From Granulosicoccaceae sp. 1_MG-2023 (lineage in GTDB: Bacteria; Pseudomonadota; Gammaproteobacteria; Granulosicoccales; Granulosicoccaceae), in contig JAUOPI010000010.1 of assembly GCA_030546905.1 (NCBI GenBank), positions 85,250-149,249 on the forward strand: DNA of 64,000 nt, read 5' to 3'. The notes beneath the pieces are model-generated. The model worked only from the letters and a program-made list of their open reading frames with translations, did not search any database and was not told where the DNA came from. Positions within the stretch are counted from its first letter, which is position 1; each line of letters starts with the position of its first letter. Made by a program: the position numbers and the translations under genes. Shown piece after piece: positions 18,357-30,075 of the stretch.

Positions 18357-20243
18357 ATGAGTGCTGAATACAATGCGTCTTCGATAGAAGTTCTGAGTGG
18401 TCTTGATCCGGTCAAGAAGCGGCCGGGGATGTACACCGATACCACGCGGCCCAATCACCTGGCACAGGAAGTCATCGATAACAGCGTTGATGAGGCGCTG
18501 GCCGGGCATGCGAAGAAGATCGAAGTCACGCTCTACAAGGACGGCTCACTGGGCGTGGTTGATGACGGTCGCGGGATGCCGGTGGACATGCATCCGGAAC
18601 AGAAAAAGCCCGGTGTCGAGGTCATACTGTCAACACTTCATGCCGGCGGTAAGTTCTCCAACAAAAACTACCAGTTCTCCGGCGGTCTGCACGGGGTCGG
18701 GGTGTCGGTGGTCAATGCGCTGTCCAAGCGCCTGGAAGTGACCATCCGCCGCGGCGGGCAGGAATTTCAGATCGCTTTCGAAAACGGCGAGAAAGTCGAA
18801 AGCCTGCATCCGCTCGGACAGGTTGGCAAACGCAATACCGGCACGTCCATCCGCTTCTGGCCGGATACCACTTACTTTGATTCCGGCAAGTTTTCCGTCA
18901 GCCGCCTGGTGCATCTGCTGCGCGCCAAAGCGGTGTTGTGCCCCAATCTGCTGGTGCGTTTTATCGATGAGAACAGCGGCGAAACGCAGGAATGGTGTTA
19001 CGAGGACGGCCTGCGCGATTACCTGCAGAGCACGGTCGCCGGTTATGAATTGCTGCCGGATGCGCCTTTTGCCGGAAGCATGGCATCGGACCAGGAAGCG
19101 GTTGACTGGGCGCTGATCTGGTTGCCCGAAGGCGGCGAGCTGGTGCAGGAAAGTTACGTCAATCTGGTGCCCACGGCCCAGGGCGGTACCCATGTGAATG
19201 GGATGCGTACCGGGCTGACCGAGGCGCTGCGGGAGTTCTGCGAGTTCCGTAATCTGTTGCCGCGCGGTGTCAAGGTCGCGCCGGAAGATGTCTGGGACCG
19301 GCTCAGTTTTGTGCTCTCGGTCAAGCTGGCTGATCCGCAGTTCTCCGGACAAACCAAGGAGCGTCTCTCCAGTCGCGAGGCGGCGGGCTTTGTCAGCGGC
19401 GTGGTCAAGGACGAATTTCTGCTGTGGCTGAATCAGCATCCCGAGACCGGCGATCATATTGCGCAGATGGTGATCACCGCGGCGCAGAAGCGTATGCGCT
19501 CGGGCAAAAAGGTCGTGCGTAAGAAAATTTCACAGGGACCGGCCTTGCCCGGCAAGCTGGCCGATTGTGCCTCCGGTGAGCCCGGACGCAGCGAGTTGTT
19601 TCTGGTCGAGGGGGACTCGGCCGGCGGATCGGCCAAGCAGGCCCGTGACCGTGAGTTCCAGGCCATCATGCCGCTGCGCGGTAAGATCCTTAACACCTGG
19701 GAGGCTGACCCCGATCAGCTGCTGGCCTCGCAGGAAGTGCACGATATTTCCGTGGCCATCGGCCTTGAGCCCGGCTCGGATGATCTGTCGAAGCTGCGCT
19801 ACCACAAAATCTGCATTCTGGCCGATGCTGACTCGGATGGGGCGCATATCGCGACCTTGCTTTGCGCGTTGTTCCTGCGCCATTTCCGCCCGCTGGTCGA
19901 AGCCGGTCATGTGTTCGTCGCTATGCCGCCACTGTACCGGGTGGATGTGGGTAAGGAGGTCTATTACGCCATTGACGACAGCGAGCGCCAGGCGATTATG
20001 GACCGCATCGAGGCTGAGAAGAAAAAGGGTAAGGTGACGGTGACACGCTTTAAAGGTCTCGGCGAGATGAATCCCATGCAACTGCGTGAAACCTCTATCG
20101 CGCCGGATACACGCCGTCTGGTACGCCTGACCATCGAGCCGGGCGACGAGACTAACGCGCGCATGGATATGATGCTGGCCAAAAAGCGCGCCGCCGACCG
20201 CAAAAGCTGGTTGGAAGAGAAGGGTAACCTGGCCGAAGTCTGA
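18357..20243 (+). CDS. parE: DNA topoisomerase IV subunit B
   Basis: ParE is the ATPase subunit of topoisomerase IV, which unlinks daughter chromosomes. The 628-residue protein has the GHKL ATP site (NSVDEALAGH, DDGRGMPV, GGLHGVG), a transducer domain and a TOPRIM domain with LVEGDSAGGSAKQARD. The length of about 630 residues, against about 800 for GyrB, and the opening residues mark it as ParE. The ATG at 18357 is the start. parC is not in the window. Confidence 0.96.
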   Translation: MSAEYNASSIEVLSGLDPVKKRPGMYTDTTRPNHLAQEVIDNSVDEALAGHAKKIEVTLYKDGSLGVVDDGRGMPVDMHPEQKKPGVEVILSTLHAGGKFSNKNYQFSGGLHGVGVSVVNALSKRLEVTIRRGGQEFQIAFENGEKVESLHPLGQVGKRNTGTSIRFWPDTTYFDSGKFSVSRLVHLLRAKAVLCPNLLVRFIDENSGETQEWCYEDGLRDYLQSTVAGYELLPDAPFAGSMASDQEAVDWALIWLPEGGELVQESYVNLVPTAQGGTHVNGMRTGLTEALREFCEFRNLLPRGVKVAPEDVWDRLSFVLSVKLADPQFSGQTKERLSSREAAGFVSGVVKDEFLLWLNQHPETGDHIAQMVITAAQKRMRSGKKVVRKKISQGPALPGKLADCASGEPGRSELFLVEGDSAGGSAKQARDREFQAIMPLRGKILNTWEADPDQLLASQEVHDISVAIGLEPGSDDLSKLRYHKICILADADSDGAHIATLLCALFLRHFRPLVEAGHVFVAMPPLYRVDVGKEVYYAIDDSERQAIMDRIEAEKKKGKVTVTRFKGLGEMNPMQLRETSIAPDTRRLVRLTIEPGDETNARMDMMLAKKRAADRKSWLEEKGNLAEV

Positions 20244-20373
20244 GGCTGACCGGACGTGTTTGCCGGGGCTGCCGCCGTCGCCGGCCGCTTCTGCCCGGAT
20301 GCGCTTGCAGCGCGGTTTTGTCCGGTAGGGGGCCAGGCCTGTATGACTTGCTACGTCTTTTTACCAATGTAAG

Positions 20374-20403
20374 TTAGACAGGCCGAAATTGTTACAGTAA
20401 AAT
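20374..20403 (+). promoter_or_regulatory. Candidate carA promoter
   Basis: TTAGAC at 20374-20379 is followed after 18 bases by TAAAAT at 20398-20403. The predicted start near 20410 gives a leader of about 110 bases before carA that contains two hairpins. Confidence 0.55.
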
Positions 20404-20413
20404 TCCGACGGTT

Positions 20414-20491
20414 GTGGCGTATTTAACGCGCGCCACGTTCACTTCCAGTATTTACAAAAGCGGGAAAAGCCCAGCGGTTTTTCCCGCTTTT
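20414..20491 (+). promoter_or_regulatory. carA leader with terminator-like hairpin (possible attenuator)
   Basis: The leader first holds GTGGCG (20414-20419) pairing with CGCCAC (20431-20436). Then comes a perfect 13-bp stem, AAAAGCGGGAAAA (20456-20468) with TTTTCCCGCTTTT (20479-20491), around a 10-base loop. The second has the form of an intrinsic terminator, with T residues at its 3' side, and lies 27 bases before the carA start. Carbamoyl-phosphate synthase operons are repressed by arginine and pyrimidines, so attenuation is plausible. The trigger is not visible from the sequence. Confidence 0.6.
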
Positions 20492-20518
20492 GTGTGTGTC
20501 CGGCGACGAGAGGCTTAC

Positions 20519-21655
20519 GTGCAGATACCGGCTTTATTGGTGCTAGAAGATGGCACTGTCTTCAAAGGGAAATCCATTGGCGCTGAAGGCGTTTCGACCG
20601 GTGAGGTGGTGTTTAACACCGCGATGACCGGCTATCAGGAAATCCTTACTGATCCATCCTATGCCCGTCAGATCGTCACCCTGACGTATCCGCATATCGG
20701 CAATGTCGGTACCAACGACGAGGATGCCGAATCACGCGGCACTTTTGTTGCCGGTCTGGTTATCCGTGATCTGCCGCTGGTGGCCAGCAACTTCCGCAGT
20801 CAGGCCTCGCTCAGCGATTACCTGAAACAGCGCAATGTGGTCGGCATCGCCGATATTGATACCCGCAAACTGACGCGTCTGCTGCGTGAGAAAGGCGCCA
20901 TGGCCGGTTGCATCATTGCCGGCGAGCAGGTCGATGAGGCCCGCGCGCTGTCCGAAGCCAAAGCCTTCCCCGGGCTTAAAGGCATGGATCTGGCCAAAGA
21001 GGTTTCCGCAAGCGAAGCCTACGAGTGGACCCAGGGCAGCTGGCAGCTCGGCAGCGGTCTGCCGGCGCCGGCCGCCGCAGAAAACTGCCGTTTTCATGTG
21101 GTGGCCTGGGACTACGGCGTTAAACACAACATCCTGCGCATGCTGGCTGACCGCGGCTGTCGCCTGTCCGTGGTGCCGGCACAGACACCGGCCAGCGAGG
21201 TGCTGGCGATGAATCCCGACGGGATTTTCCTGTCCAACGGCCCCGGCGATCCCGAGCCTTGTGACTACGCTATTTCCGCCATCGGTGAAGTGCTTGAATC
21301 CGGCAAACCGTTGTTCGGTATCTGCCTCGGACATCAACTGCTGGCGCTGGCCTGTGGTGCCAAAACGCGCAAGATGGAGTTCGGTCATCACGGCGCTAAC
21401 CATCCGGTACAGGATCTGGAAAGCGGTGTGGTGATGATTACCAGTCAGAATCACGGATTCGCTGTTGATGAGGCGTCGCTGCCGGGCAATGTTAAAGCCA
21501 CGCACCGTTCGCTGTTTGACGGTACGCTGCAGGGCATTCATCTGACTGATAAGCCGGCGTTCAGCTTTCAGGGGCACCCGGAAGCGAGTCCCGGTCCGCA
21601 TGATGTGGCGCCGCTGTTCGATCACTTCATCGAACTCATGGAACAGAATAACTGA
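20519..21655 (+). CDS. carA: Carbamoyl-phosphate synthase small subunit
   Basis: CarA is the glutaminase subunit that supplies ammonia to CarB for carbamoyl phosphate, the precursor of arginine and pyrimidines. The 378-residue product has the N-terminal CarA domain and a class I glutamine amidotransferase domain with the nucleophile Cys269 in GICLGHQ and the His-Glu pair in GHPEASPG. I chose the GTG at 20519: it gives the family start ([16 protein letters not shown]) and has GAGAGG just upstream. The frame stays open upstream to 20414, but that part lies in the leader hairpins. Confidence 0.96.
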   Translation: MQIPALLVLEDGTVFKGKSIGAEGVSTGEVVFNTAMTGYQEILTDPSYARQIVTLTYPHIGNVGTNDEDAESRGTFVAGLVIRDLPLVASNFRSQASLSDYLKQRNVVGIADIDTRKLTRLLREKGAMAGCIIAGEQVDEARALSEAKAFPGLKGMDLAKEVSASEAYEWTQGSWQLGSGLPAPAAAENCRFHVVAWDYGVKHNILRMLADRGCRLSVVPAQTPASEVLAMNPDGIFLSNGPGDPEPCDYAISAIGEVLESGKPLFGICLGHQLLALACGAKTRKMEFGHHGANHPVQDLESGVVMITSQNHGFAVDEASLPGNVKATHRSLFDGTLQGIHLTDKPAFSFQGHPEASPGPHDVAPLFDHFIELMEQNN

Positions 21656-21666
21656 GGAATATAAGC

Positions 21667-21903
21667 ATGCCATTGACTCATCATCCGCTCGTTAAGGAAT
21701 TTCCTGAGCACAAAGACCTTATCCACGCCCGCAAGGTGGAAGATCAGCACTTCGCTCAGCTGATGGACAAGTACGAAGAGCTCGATAAGTCCGTTTACCG
21801 CATTGAAAGCGGTGAGGAGCCGACCGGGGACGAGCGCCTCGACGCATTGAAAGTGGAACGCGTAGCGCTCAAAGATGAGCTCTACAAATTGATTTCCGCC
21901 TGA
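21667..21903 (+). CDS. YdcH-family (DUF465) small protein
   Basis: This 78-residue charged, helical protein matches the YdcH/DUF465 family of short coiled-coil-forming proteins of unknown function (HPLVKEFPEHKDLIHA, then a heptad-like Lys/Glu-rich segment). It sits between carA and carB, 11 bases after carA and 16 bases before carB, so it is part of that operon. In many bacteria carA and carB are adjacent, so this position is unusual. No catalytic residues are evident. Confidence 0.85.
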   Translation: MPLTHHPLVKEFPEHKDLIHARKVEDQHFAQLMDKYEELDKSVYRIESGEEPTGDERLDALKVERVALKDELYKLISA

Positions 21904-21919
21904 CCGAAACTGAATTTCC

Positions 21920-24900
21920 ATGCCAAAAAGAAGTGACATCAAAAGCATTCTGATCATCGGTGCCGGCCCGATTGTAATCGGCCAGGCCTGTGAGTTTGAC
22001 TACTCCGGTGCTCAGGCTTGTAAGGCGCTGCGTGAAGAGGGTTACCGGGTCATTCTGGTGAACTCCAACCCGGCCACGATCATGACCGATCCGGCCACCG
22101 CGGACGCCATCTATATTGAGCCGATCGAGTGGCGTTTTGTCGCCGAGATCATCGCGCGTGAGAAGCCCGATGCACTGCTGCCGACCATGGGCGGGCAGAC
22201 GGCACTGAACTGCGCGCTCGATCTGGAACGCGAAGGTGTCCTCAAAGCGCATGGTGTGCAGATGATCGGCGCCAGTCGCGAAGCCATCGATATGGCCGAG
22301 GATCGCGACAAGTTCCGCAAAGCCATGACTGAGATCGGCCTGGATACGCCGAGCGCTTTTGTTGCGCACAGCATGGAAGAGGCCTGGCAGGGTCAGGCGC
22401 AGATCGGTTATCCGTGCATTATCCGTCCGTCTTTTACCATGGGCGGCAGCGGTGGCGGGATTGCCTACAACAAAGAAGAGTTCGACGAGATCTGCCGGCG
22501 CGGGCTGGAGATGTCGCCGACCACCGAGATTCTGCTTGAAGAATCCGTGCTGGGCTGGAAAGAATACGAGATGGAAGTGGTCCGCGACCGTGCGGATAAC
22601 TGCATCATCGTCTGCTCCATCGAAAACCTCGATCCGATGGGTGTGCACACCGGGGATTCCATCACCGTCGCACCGGCCCAGACCCTGACCGACAAAGAAT
22701 ATCAGATCATGCGTAACGCCTCGCTGGCGGTACTGCGCAAGATCGGTGTTGAGACCGGCGGTTCCAACGTGCAGTTCGCGATCAACCCGGCCGACGGCCG
22801 GATGATCATTATCGAGATGAACCCGCGGGTCTCGCGTTCCTCGGCGCTGGCCTCCAAAGCCACCGGTTTTCCGATTGCCAAGGTCGCGGCCAAGCTGGCG
22901 GTCGGCTACACGCTCGACGAGTTGCGCAACGAAATCACCGGCGGTGCCACCCCGGCTTCGTTTGAGCCGTCGATCGATTACGTGGTCACCAAGATTCCGC
23001 GTTTTACCTTCGAGAAATTCCCGCAGGCTGATGCACGTCTGACAACCCAGATGAAGTCGGTCGGTGAGGCCATGGCGATCGGCCGCACCCAGCAGGAGTC
23101 ACTGCAGAAGGCGATCCGCAGTCTGGAAGTGGGCTTTGACGGTTTTAACGAAGTCTTGCCGAAAAACATCAGCGACGACGAGGCGCGCAGCATTATCCGC
23201 CGTGAGTTGCGTGAACCGCGTGACTGTCGTCTGTGGTATGTGGCAGAAGCCTTCCGCAACGGTTTTGACGTGGAAGATGTGCACAGCCTGACGCGGATCG
23301 ACCGCTGGTTCCTGGTGCAGATCGAAGACCTGATCCTGACCGAGAATGCGCTGCGCGGACGGCGTATTGAAGATGTCAGTGCCGAAGAGCTGTACGGCCT
23401 CAAGCGCAAAGGCTTTTCCGATGCGCGTCTGGCGCGCCTGCTCGGTTGCCGCGAAGGTGCTGTACGCGCTGCGCGTCACGGCAAGAATATCCGCCCGGTT
23501 TACAAGCGTGTGGATACCTGTGCGGCCGAATTTGCCAGCTCCACGGCATACCTGTACTCGACCTACGACGAAGAATGCGAAGCCGATGTCTCACAGCGCG
23601 ACAAGATTGTGGTGCTTGGCGGCGGCCCGAACCGTATCGGTCAGGGTATTGAGTTTGATTACTGCTGCGTGCATGCGGCGCTGGCCATGCGTGACGATGG
23701 GTACGAGACCATTATGGTCAACTGTAACCCTGAGACCGTGTCCACCGACTACGACACCTCGGACCGGCTGTATTTCGAGCCACTGACTCTGGAAGATGTG
23801 CTGGAGATTCTGCATATCGAAAACCCCAAAGGGGTGATTGTGCAGTACGGCGGACAAACGCCGCTGAAGCTCTCGCGCGCACTTGAAGCGGCCGGCGCAC
23901 CGATTATCGGGACCTCGCCTGACTCGATCGACCTGGCTGAAGACCGCGAGCGTTTTCAGCAGATGATCGATGGTCTGGGTCTGCGTCAGCCGCCCAACCG
24001 CACCGCGCGTGAGCCGGAAGAGGCTGTGCGTCTGGCCGAAGAAATCGGTTATCCGCTGGTTGTGCGGCCGTCGTATGTGCTCGGTGGCCGGGCCATGGAA
24101 ATCGTCTATAACGAGGCGGATCTGCGTCGTTATATGAATGAGGCCGTGCAGGTTTCCAACGACAGTCCGGTATTGCTCGACCGCTTCCTGAACGACGCGG
24201 TTGAGGTGGACGTGGATGCGATCTGTGACGGCAAAGACGTGCTGATCGGCGGCATTATGGAACATATCGAAGAGGCCGGCGTGCATTCCGGTGACTCGGC
24301 CTGTTCGCTGCCGCCGTATACGCTGTCCGACGAAGTACAGGACCAGTTGCGCGAGCAGGTCCGGCAGATGGCGCTGAAGCTCAAGGTGGTCGGTTTGATG
24401 AATACGCAGTTTGCGATTCAGAATAACGATATCTATATCCTTGAGGTTAATCCGCGCGCATCCCGAACCGTACCGTTTGTTTCCAAAGCCACCGGTGTGC
24501 CGCTGGCCAAGGTGGCGGCCCGTGTCATGGCCGGTATTTCTCTGGCCGAGCAGGGTGTGACCGACGAGGTCAAACCCAATTACTACAGCGTTAAAGAGTC
24601 GGTCTTCCCGTTTGTGAAGTTCCCCGGCGTTGATCCGCTGCTGGGGCCGGAGATGAAGTCGACCGGTGAGGTGATGGGGGTCGGTCGGACCTTCGGCGAG
24701 GCATTCTATAAGAGTGCGCTTGGTGCCGGTACGCAGCTGCCCGATTCCGGGCTCGCCTTTATCAGTGTGCGCGAGCAGGATCGTGACGCAGCGGTGGGTG
24801 TTGCGCGTAAGCTGATGGCCAATGGCTTTTCGCTGGTGGCAACGCGTGGCACGCAGAGTGCTTTGGCAGCGGCCGGACTGGAATGTCAGATTATCAACAA

Positions 24901-25144
24901 AATGCAGGAAGGTCGTCCGCACATTGTCGATATGATCAAGAACGATGAGATCGATCTGATCGTCAACACAACGGAAGGCAAAAAAGCCATCGCCGACTCG
25001 TTTTACATCCGCCGTGAAGCCTTGCAGGGCAAGGTGGCGTATTCAACAACGATTGCCGGCGCAGAGGCGATCTGCGCGGCTATGGAAGCGGCAGGTCCGC
25101 GGGCGATTTATAGTCTGCAGCAGATTCACGAGGAGCAGTCATGA
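21920..25144 (+). CDS. carB: Carbamoyl-phosphate synthase large subunit
   Basis: CarB makes carbamoyl phosphate from bicarbonate, ammonia and two ATP. The 1074-residue protein shows the two homologous ATP-grasp halves (the first about 1-400, with [20 protein letters not shown]; the second from about 550, with [20 protein letters not shown]), an oligomerisation region between them, and a C-terminal MGS-like allosteric domain (about 940-1074). That domain binds the effectors UMP, IMP and ornithine in E. coli. Its TGA overlaps the greA ATG (ATGA), so greA is probably co-translated. Confidence 0.97.
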   Translation: MPKRSDIKSILIIGAGPIVIGQACEFDYSGAQACKALREEGYRVILVNSNPATIMTDPATADAIYIEPIEWRFVAEIIAREKPDALLPTMGGQTALNCALDLEREGVLKAHGVQMIGASREAIDMAEDRDKFRKAMTEIGLDTPSAFVAHSMEEAWQGQAQIGYPCIIRPSFTMGGSGGGIAYNKEEFDEICRRGLEMSPTTEILLEESVLGWKEYEMEVVRDRADNCIIVCSIENLDPMGVHTGDSITVAPAQTLTDKEYQIMRNASLAVLRKIGVETGGSNVQFAINPADGRMIIIEMNPRVSRSSALASKATGFPIAKVAAKLAVGYTLDELRNEITGGATPASFEPSIDYVVTKIPRFTFEKFPQADARLTTQMKSVGEAMAIGRTQQESLQKAIRSLEVGFDGFNEVLPKNISDDEARSIIRRELREPRDCRLWYVAEAFRNGFDVEDVHSLTRIDRWFLVQIEDLILTENALRGRRIEDVSAEELYGLKRKGFSDARLARLLGCREGAVRAARHGKNIRPVYKRVDTCAAEFASSTAYLYSTYDEECEADVSQRDKIVVLGGGPNRIGQGIEFDYCCVHAALAMRDDGYETIMVNCNPETVSTDYDTSDRLYFEPLTLEDVLEILHIENPKGVIVQYGGQTPLKLSRALEAAGAPIIGTSPDSIDLAEDRERFQQMIDGLGLRQPPNRTAREPEEAVRLAEEIGYPLVVRPSYVLGGRAMEIVYNEADLRRYMNEAVQVSNDSPVLLDRFLNDAVEVDVDAICDGKDVLIGGIMEHIEEAGVHSGDSACSLPPYTLSDEVQDQLREQVRQMALKLKVVGLMNTQFAIQNNDIYILEVNPRASRTVPFVSKATGVPLAKVAARVMAGISLAEQGVTDEVKPNYYSVKESVFPFVKFPGVDPLLGPEMKSTGEVMGVGRTFGEAFYKSALGAGTQLPDSGLAFISVREQDRDAAVGVARKLMANGFSLVATRGTQSALAAAGLECQIINKMQEGRPHIVDMIKNDEIDLIVNTTEGKKAIADSFYIRREALQGKVAYSTTIAGAEAICAAMEAAGPRAIYSLQQIHEEQS

Positions 25145-25617
25145 ACAAAGTCCCTTTGACGGCCGTCGGTGCCGAAAAGCTGAAAGCCGAGCTGACTGAC
25201 CTGAAAACGGTTCAGCGCCCGAGAGTGATTCAGGCAATTGCCGATGCGCGCGAGCACGGCGATCTGAAGGAAAATGCCGAGTATCACGCGGCCCGTGAGC
25301 AGCAGAGCTTTATTGAGGGCCGTATTAAAGAAATCGAGTCCAAGCTGTCGAACGCCCAGGTGATCGATGTGCGGGCCATGGAGCCGAGCAGCAAGGTTAT
25401 CTTCGGTACGACCGTGGAGCTGCTTGACCTCAATACTGATGAGACCGTCGAGTACCAGATCGTCGGTGAGGACGAGGCTGATATCAAGCAAGGCAAGATC
25501 TCGGTAACCTCGCCGTTTGCGCGTGCCATGGTCGGCAAGGAAGAGGGCGATGAGATCGTGGTTAATGCCCCCGGTGGCAGCAAAGAGTATGAGATCGTTG
25601 AGGTCAAATACATCTGA
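25141..25617 (+). CDS. greA: Transcription elongation factor GreA
   Basis: GreA enters the secondary channel of RNA polymerase and triggers cleavage of backtracked transcripts. The 158-residue protein has the N-terminal coiled coil (about 1-75, with the acidic tip residues in [15 protein letters not shown]) and the C-terminal FKBP-like domain. It overlaps carB by 4 bases and is followed by a strong terminator, so it ends the carA operon. Confidence 0.96.
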   Translation: MNKVPLTAVGAEKLKAELTDLKTVQRPRVIQAIADAREHGDLKENAEYHAAREQQSFIEGRIKEIESKLSNAQVIDVRAMEPSSKVIFGTTVELLDLNTDETVEYQIVGEDEADIKQGKISVTSPFARAMVGKEEGDEIVVNAPGGSKEYEIVEVKYI

Positions 25618-25644
25618 GTTCAGCCGCTGCGCTGTAGCATGATA

Positions 25645-25675
25645 AAAAACGCCGGCCGATGCCGGCGTTTTTTTT
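25645..25675 (+). terminator. Rho-independent terminator of the carAB-greA operon
   Basis: AAAAACGCCGGC at 25645-25656 pairs with GCCGGCGTTTTT at 25661-25672 around a CGAT loop, followed by more T residues. Confidence 0.93.
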
Positions 25676-25705
25676 GTCCGGCGCTTGGCTTGCTGGTAAG
25701 AGTGC

Positions 25706-25748
25706 TTGCAAAGAATTAGTATTTGCTTATATTAGTAAAGACTAATTC
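25706..25748 (+). promoter_or_regulatory. Promoter overlapped by a palindromic operator
   Basis: TTGCAA (25706-25711) and TATATT (25728-25733), 16 bases apart, form a promoter. ATTAGT-AAAG-ACTAAT (25731-25746) is a perfect inverted repeat over the -10 and start site. A third copy of ATTAGT at 25715-25720 also makes the longer repeat GAATTAGT...ACTAATTC (25713-25748). Such a layout suits a dimeric repressor, for example an ArsR-type protein. No such regulator is encoded next to it. Confidence 0.6.
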
Positions 25749-25763
25749 ATTGGAGAGCAAAGT

Positions 25764-25982
25764 ATGAATCTGGATCGTGTGGTGCTGGCGTTCGGCGGGG
25801 CAGTGGTGCTGGTGAGCGTCTTGTTGGCCGTGTATGTCAATCTGAACTGGCTTTGGTTAACCGGTTTCGTCGGGCTGAATCTGTTGCAGGCGTCGTTTAC
25901 GGGCTTTTGCCCGCTGGCCAGTATTCTGGCGAAATTCGGCGTTAGTGCCGGCAGCGCGTTTAACCCGGGCGCCAAGTCCTGA
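25764..25982 (+). CDS. DUF2892 (YgaP-type transmembrane domain) protein
   Basis: This 72-residue protein has two hydrophobic helices and the family signature [19 protein letters not shown]2892 proteins are small membrane proteins often found as the tail of YgaP-type rhodaneses or next to sulfur-handling genes; no rhodanese is attached here. The gene has its own promoter with a palindromic operator and a bidirectional terminator, so it is a single regulated unit. Its function is unknown; a role in sulfide or thiol stress is suggested only by the family context. Confidence 0.82.
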   Translation: MNLDRVVLAFGGAVVLVSVLLAVYVNLNWLWLTGFVGLNLLQASFTGFCPLASILAKFGVSAGSAFNPGAKS

Positions 25983-26001
25983 GTCAGGCGCGCTGAAGCG
26001 G

Positions 26002-26031
26002 AAAAGGCGTGGGCTGTGCCACGCCTTTTTT
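26002..26031. terminator. Bidirectional terminator between the DUF2892 gene and yhbY
   Basis: AAAAGGCGTGG at 26002-26012 pairs with CCACGCCTTTT at 26019-26029, with A residues on one side and T residues on the other. It serves both convergent genes; the yhbY stop lies in its T run. Confidence 0.88.
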
Positions 26032-26326
26032 ATCCGGCGAAGACGATTACCGGTTTTTTCTCATTGCGCAGGAACAGTACGGCGATATTGCCGATACGCT
26101 GAATGCAGGTCGCGCCGGTGTCGGCGGTGAGGCTGTCGATAATGTCATTTCGGTCATCGCGGTCGCCTACGTTAACCTTGATCTTGATCAGCTCATGGTG
26201 ATCGAGTGCCAGTTTGACTTCATTGAGTACGTTTTCCGTGAGACCTTTCTGGCCGATCAGCACCACCGGTTTGCGCTGGTGTGCGAGGGATTTCAGGTGA
26301 CGGATTTTATCTTTATCCAGTAACAT
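26030..26326 (-). CDS. yhbY: YhbY-family ribosome-associated RNA-binding protein
   Basis: This 98-residue single CRM-domain protein has the motif GQKGLT and the usual family length. YhbY associates with pre-50S ribosomal particles. It is divergent from rlmE with about 100 bases between the starts, the same arrangement seen near greA and rlmE in many gammaproteobacteria. The ATG at 26326 gives the conserved start LLDKDKIRHLKSLAH. Confidence 0.93.
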   Translation of the reverse strand: MLLDKDKIRHLKSLAHQRKPVVLIGQKGLTENVLNEVKLALDHHELIKIKVNVGDRDDRNDIIDSLTADTGATCIQRIGNIAVLFLRNEKKPVIVFAG

Positions 26327-26427
26327 CGCTTTTTCCGCGTTTTGGGGCAGTTGCCATCAGGGGCGCGATTATACGGGGTGTGTCGTCCCGGCGATACGTC
26401 TGATCGATCACAGCATGGATTTTTACT

Positions 26428-27048
26428 ATGGCGCGCAGCAAAAGTAGCAACCGTTGGCTGCAGGAACATTTTAGTGATGACTTTGTTCAGCGTTCAAAGT
26501 CTGAACATTACCGTTCCCGGGCGGTCTACAAGTTAATTGAGCTCGATGAAAAAGATAATCTGCTCAGGCCGGGCCTGCGGATTCTGGAGCTCGGCGCAGC
26601 CCCCGGTGGCTGGACGCAGTATATCGCCGAGAAGCTCGACGGGCGCGGAACAATTGTTGCGAGCGATATTCTGCCCATGGATACCTTTGCGGATATCCGC
26701 TTTGTACAGGGCGATTTCCGCGAGGACGCCGTGTTGCAACAGATCCTGTCTGAGTTGGGGGATGCAAAAGCAGACCTTGTTTTATCGGATATGGCACCTA
26801 ACTTAACAGGGGTGGCTGCGACGGATCAGGCGCGCTCGATGTATCTGGCGGAACTCGCGCTCGATACCGCGCAACAAGTGCTCGATCAGCACGGTGTTTT
26901 TGTTACAAAGCTGTTTCAGGGAGAGGGTTTCCCGGCGTATATGGAACAGTTGAAAACGACGTTTCAGAAGGCTGTTATCCGAAAGCCGAAAGCGTCACGC
27001 GCGCGCAGCCGTGAGGTCTATGCGGTGGCGTCGGGACTGAGAATATAG
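26428..27048 (+). CDS. rlmE: 23S rRNA 2'-O-ribose methyltransferase E
   Basis: RlmE (FtsJ/RrmJ) methylates U2552 in the A loop of 23S rRNA using S-adenosylmethionine. The 206-residue protein has the SAM-binding motif ELGAAPGGWTQY and the catalytic-tetrad lysines (in YRSRAVYKL and in FVTKLFQGEG), with LSDMAPN between them. It is followed by ftsH, the standard gene pair. In E. coli it is heat-shock induced; I saw no clear sigma-32 promoter here. Confidence 0.96.
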   Translation: MARSKSSNRWLQEHFSDDFVQRSKSEHYRSRAVYKLIELDEKDNLLRPGLRILELGAAPGGWTQYIAEKLDGRGTIVASDILPMDTFADIRFVQGDFREDAVLQQILSELGDAKADLVLSDMAPNLTGVAATDQARSMYLAELALDTAQQVLDQHGVFVTKLFQGEGFPAYMEQLKTTFQKAVIRKPKASRARSREVYAVASGLRI

Positions 27049-27109
27049 TAGTGTCATGCATAAGCCTGCCCTTTTTTCAAGAGGCGGGATTGAGGATTGA
27101 GGTAACACC

Positions 27110-29047
<1,938 letters not shown>

Positions 29048-29080
29048 ACGCCACGCCGCTGGCCGGTAATGTAAAGCAAA

Positions 29081-29112
29081 GCGACAGCAGGTAAACTGCT
29101 GTCGCTTTTTTT
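29081..29112 (+). terminator. Rho-independent terminator between ftsH and folP
   Basis: GCGACAGCAG at 29081-29090 pairs with CTGCTGTCGC at 29096-29105 around a GTAAA loop, followed by seven T residues. The folP ATG lies only 16 bases after the T run, so readthrough may feed folP. Confidence 0.93.
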
Positions 29113-29128
29113 ATGGGTGGGATTTGGA

Positions 29129-29971
29129 ATGGACAGATTTGCTGCCGGCCGTGCCATGCCGGCTTGTCGTGTTATGGGAATCGTCAATGTCACGCCGGAT
29201 TCGTTCTCCGACGGCAGTCGCTTTCTGCAGCATGAGGATGCGCTGGCCCACGCCCGGCGTCTGGTGGCTGAAGGTGCTGATTGGCTGGACGTGGGCGGTG
29301 AATCCACGCGCCCCGGCGCCGCGCCTGTGCCGCTGGATGAAGAATTGCGCCGTGTCATACCGCTTATCAGGGCGATCTGTGAAGATCCCGCTATAGCGGT
29401 GCCGGTTTCCGTGGATACCAGCAAGCCTGAGGTCATGCGCGCAGCAATTGAGGCTGGTGCGGCGATGATTAACGACATCAATGCCTTGCGTGAGCCCGGT
29501 GCGGTCGAGGTTTGCGCTGAGGCGGGGATTCCGGTCTGTCTTATGCATATGCAGGGGCAGCCGCGTACGATGCAGCAGTCGCCGGGTTACGGGGATGTGG
29601 TTACTGAGGTCAGTGCCTTCCTGCGCGAGCGGGTCGGGGTCTGCGAGGCGGCCGGTATTGCGCGCCACGATATTGTGATTGATCCGGGCTTTGGCTTCGG
29701 GAAAACCCCGGAGCACAATCTGGCCCTGCTTAAGCACCTTGGCGTTTTGGTCGATACCGGTTATCCGGTTCTTGCGGGATTATCCCGTAAATCATTGTTT
29801 CAAGCGGTGCTCGGCGCACCACTCGAAGAGCGGCTTACTGGTAGTGTTACGGCTGCATTGGTCGCGGCGCAGAAGGGGGCAGCCTTTGTGCGCGTACATG
29901 ATGTTAAGGAGACCTGCGACGCGCTGCGCGTTTGGCAGGCCATAGAAAGTGAAGCTATAGCGGCGTTTTAA
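29129..29971 (+). CDS. folP: Dihydropteroate synthase
   Basis: FolP joins p-aminobenzoate to dihydropterin pyrophosphate in folate synthesis and is the sulfonamide target. The 280-residue TIM-barrel protein has both signatures: [15 protein letters not shown] near the start and [13 protein letters not shown]. The ATG at 29129 is chosen because GGTGGGA lies upstream; a GTG at 29117 is an alternative. It lies directly after the ftsH terminator and 104 bases before glmM. Confidence 0.96.
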   Translation: MDRFAAGRAMPACRVMGIVNVTPDSFSDGSRFLQHEDALAHARRLVAEGADWLDVGGESTRPGAAPVPLDEELRRVIPLIRAICEDPAIAVPVSVDTSKPEVMRAAIEAGAAMINDINALREPGAVEVCAEAGIPVCLMHMQGQPRTMQQSPGYGDVVTEVSAFLRERVGVCEAAGIARHDIVIDPGFGFGKTPEHNLALLKHLGVLVDTGYPVLAGLSRKSLFQAVLGAPLEERLTGSVTAALVAAQKGAAFVRVHDVKETCDALRVWQAIESEAIAAF

Positions 29972-30075
29972 GCGGCCGGGAGCAGGCTGCATCCGGCTCT
30001 AAGTCCGTGTCGGGCCGACAAAATTCGATTCTCTGCTATCTTCAATTCCATTCAATCAGAATTATGGGGAAACCT

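Noticed and set aside
20414..20518. CarA with an N-terminal extension starting at 20414
   Set aside because: The extra 35 residues have no CarA similarity and are encoded by the leader hairpins; the GTG at 20519 has a ribosome site and gives the family length.
23591..24922. A 443-codon open frame on the minus strand opposite carB
   Set aside because: It lies wholly inside carB, is rich in His/Arg/Gln as antisense shadows are, and has no ribosome site or family resemblance.
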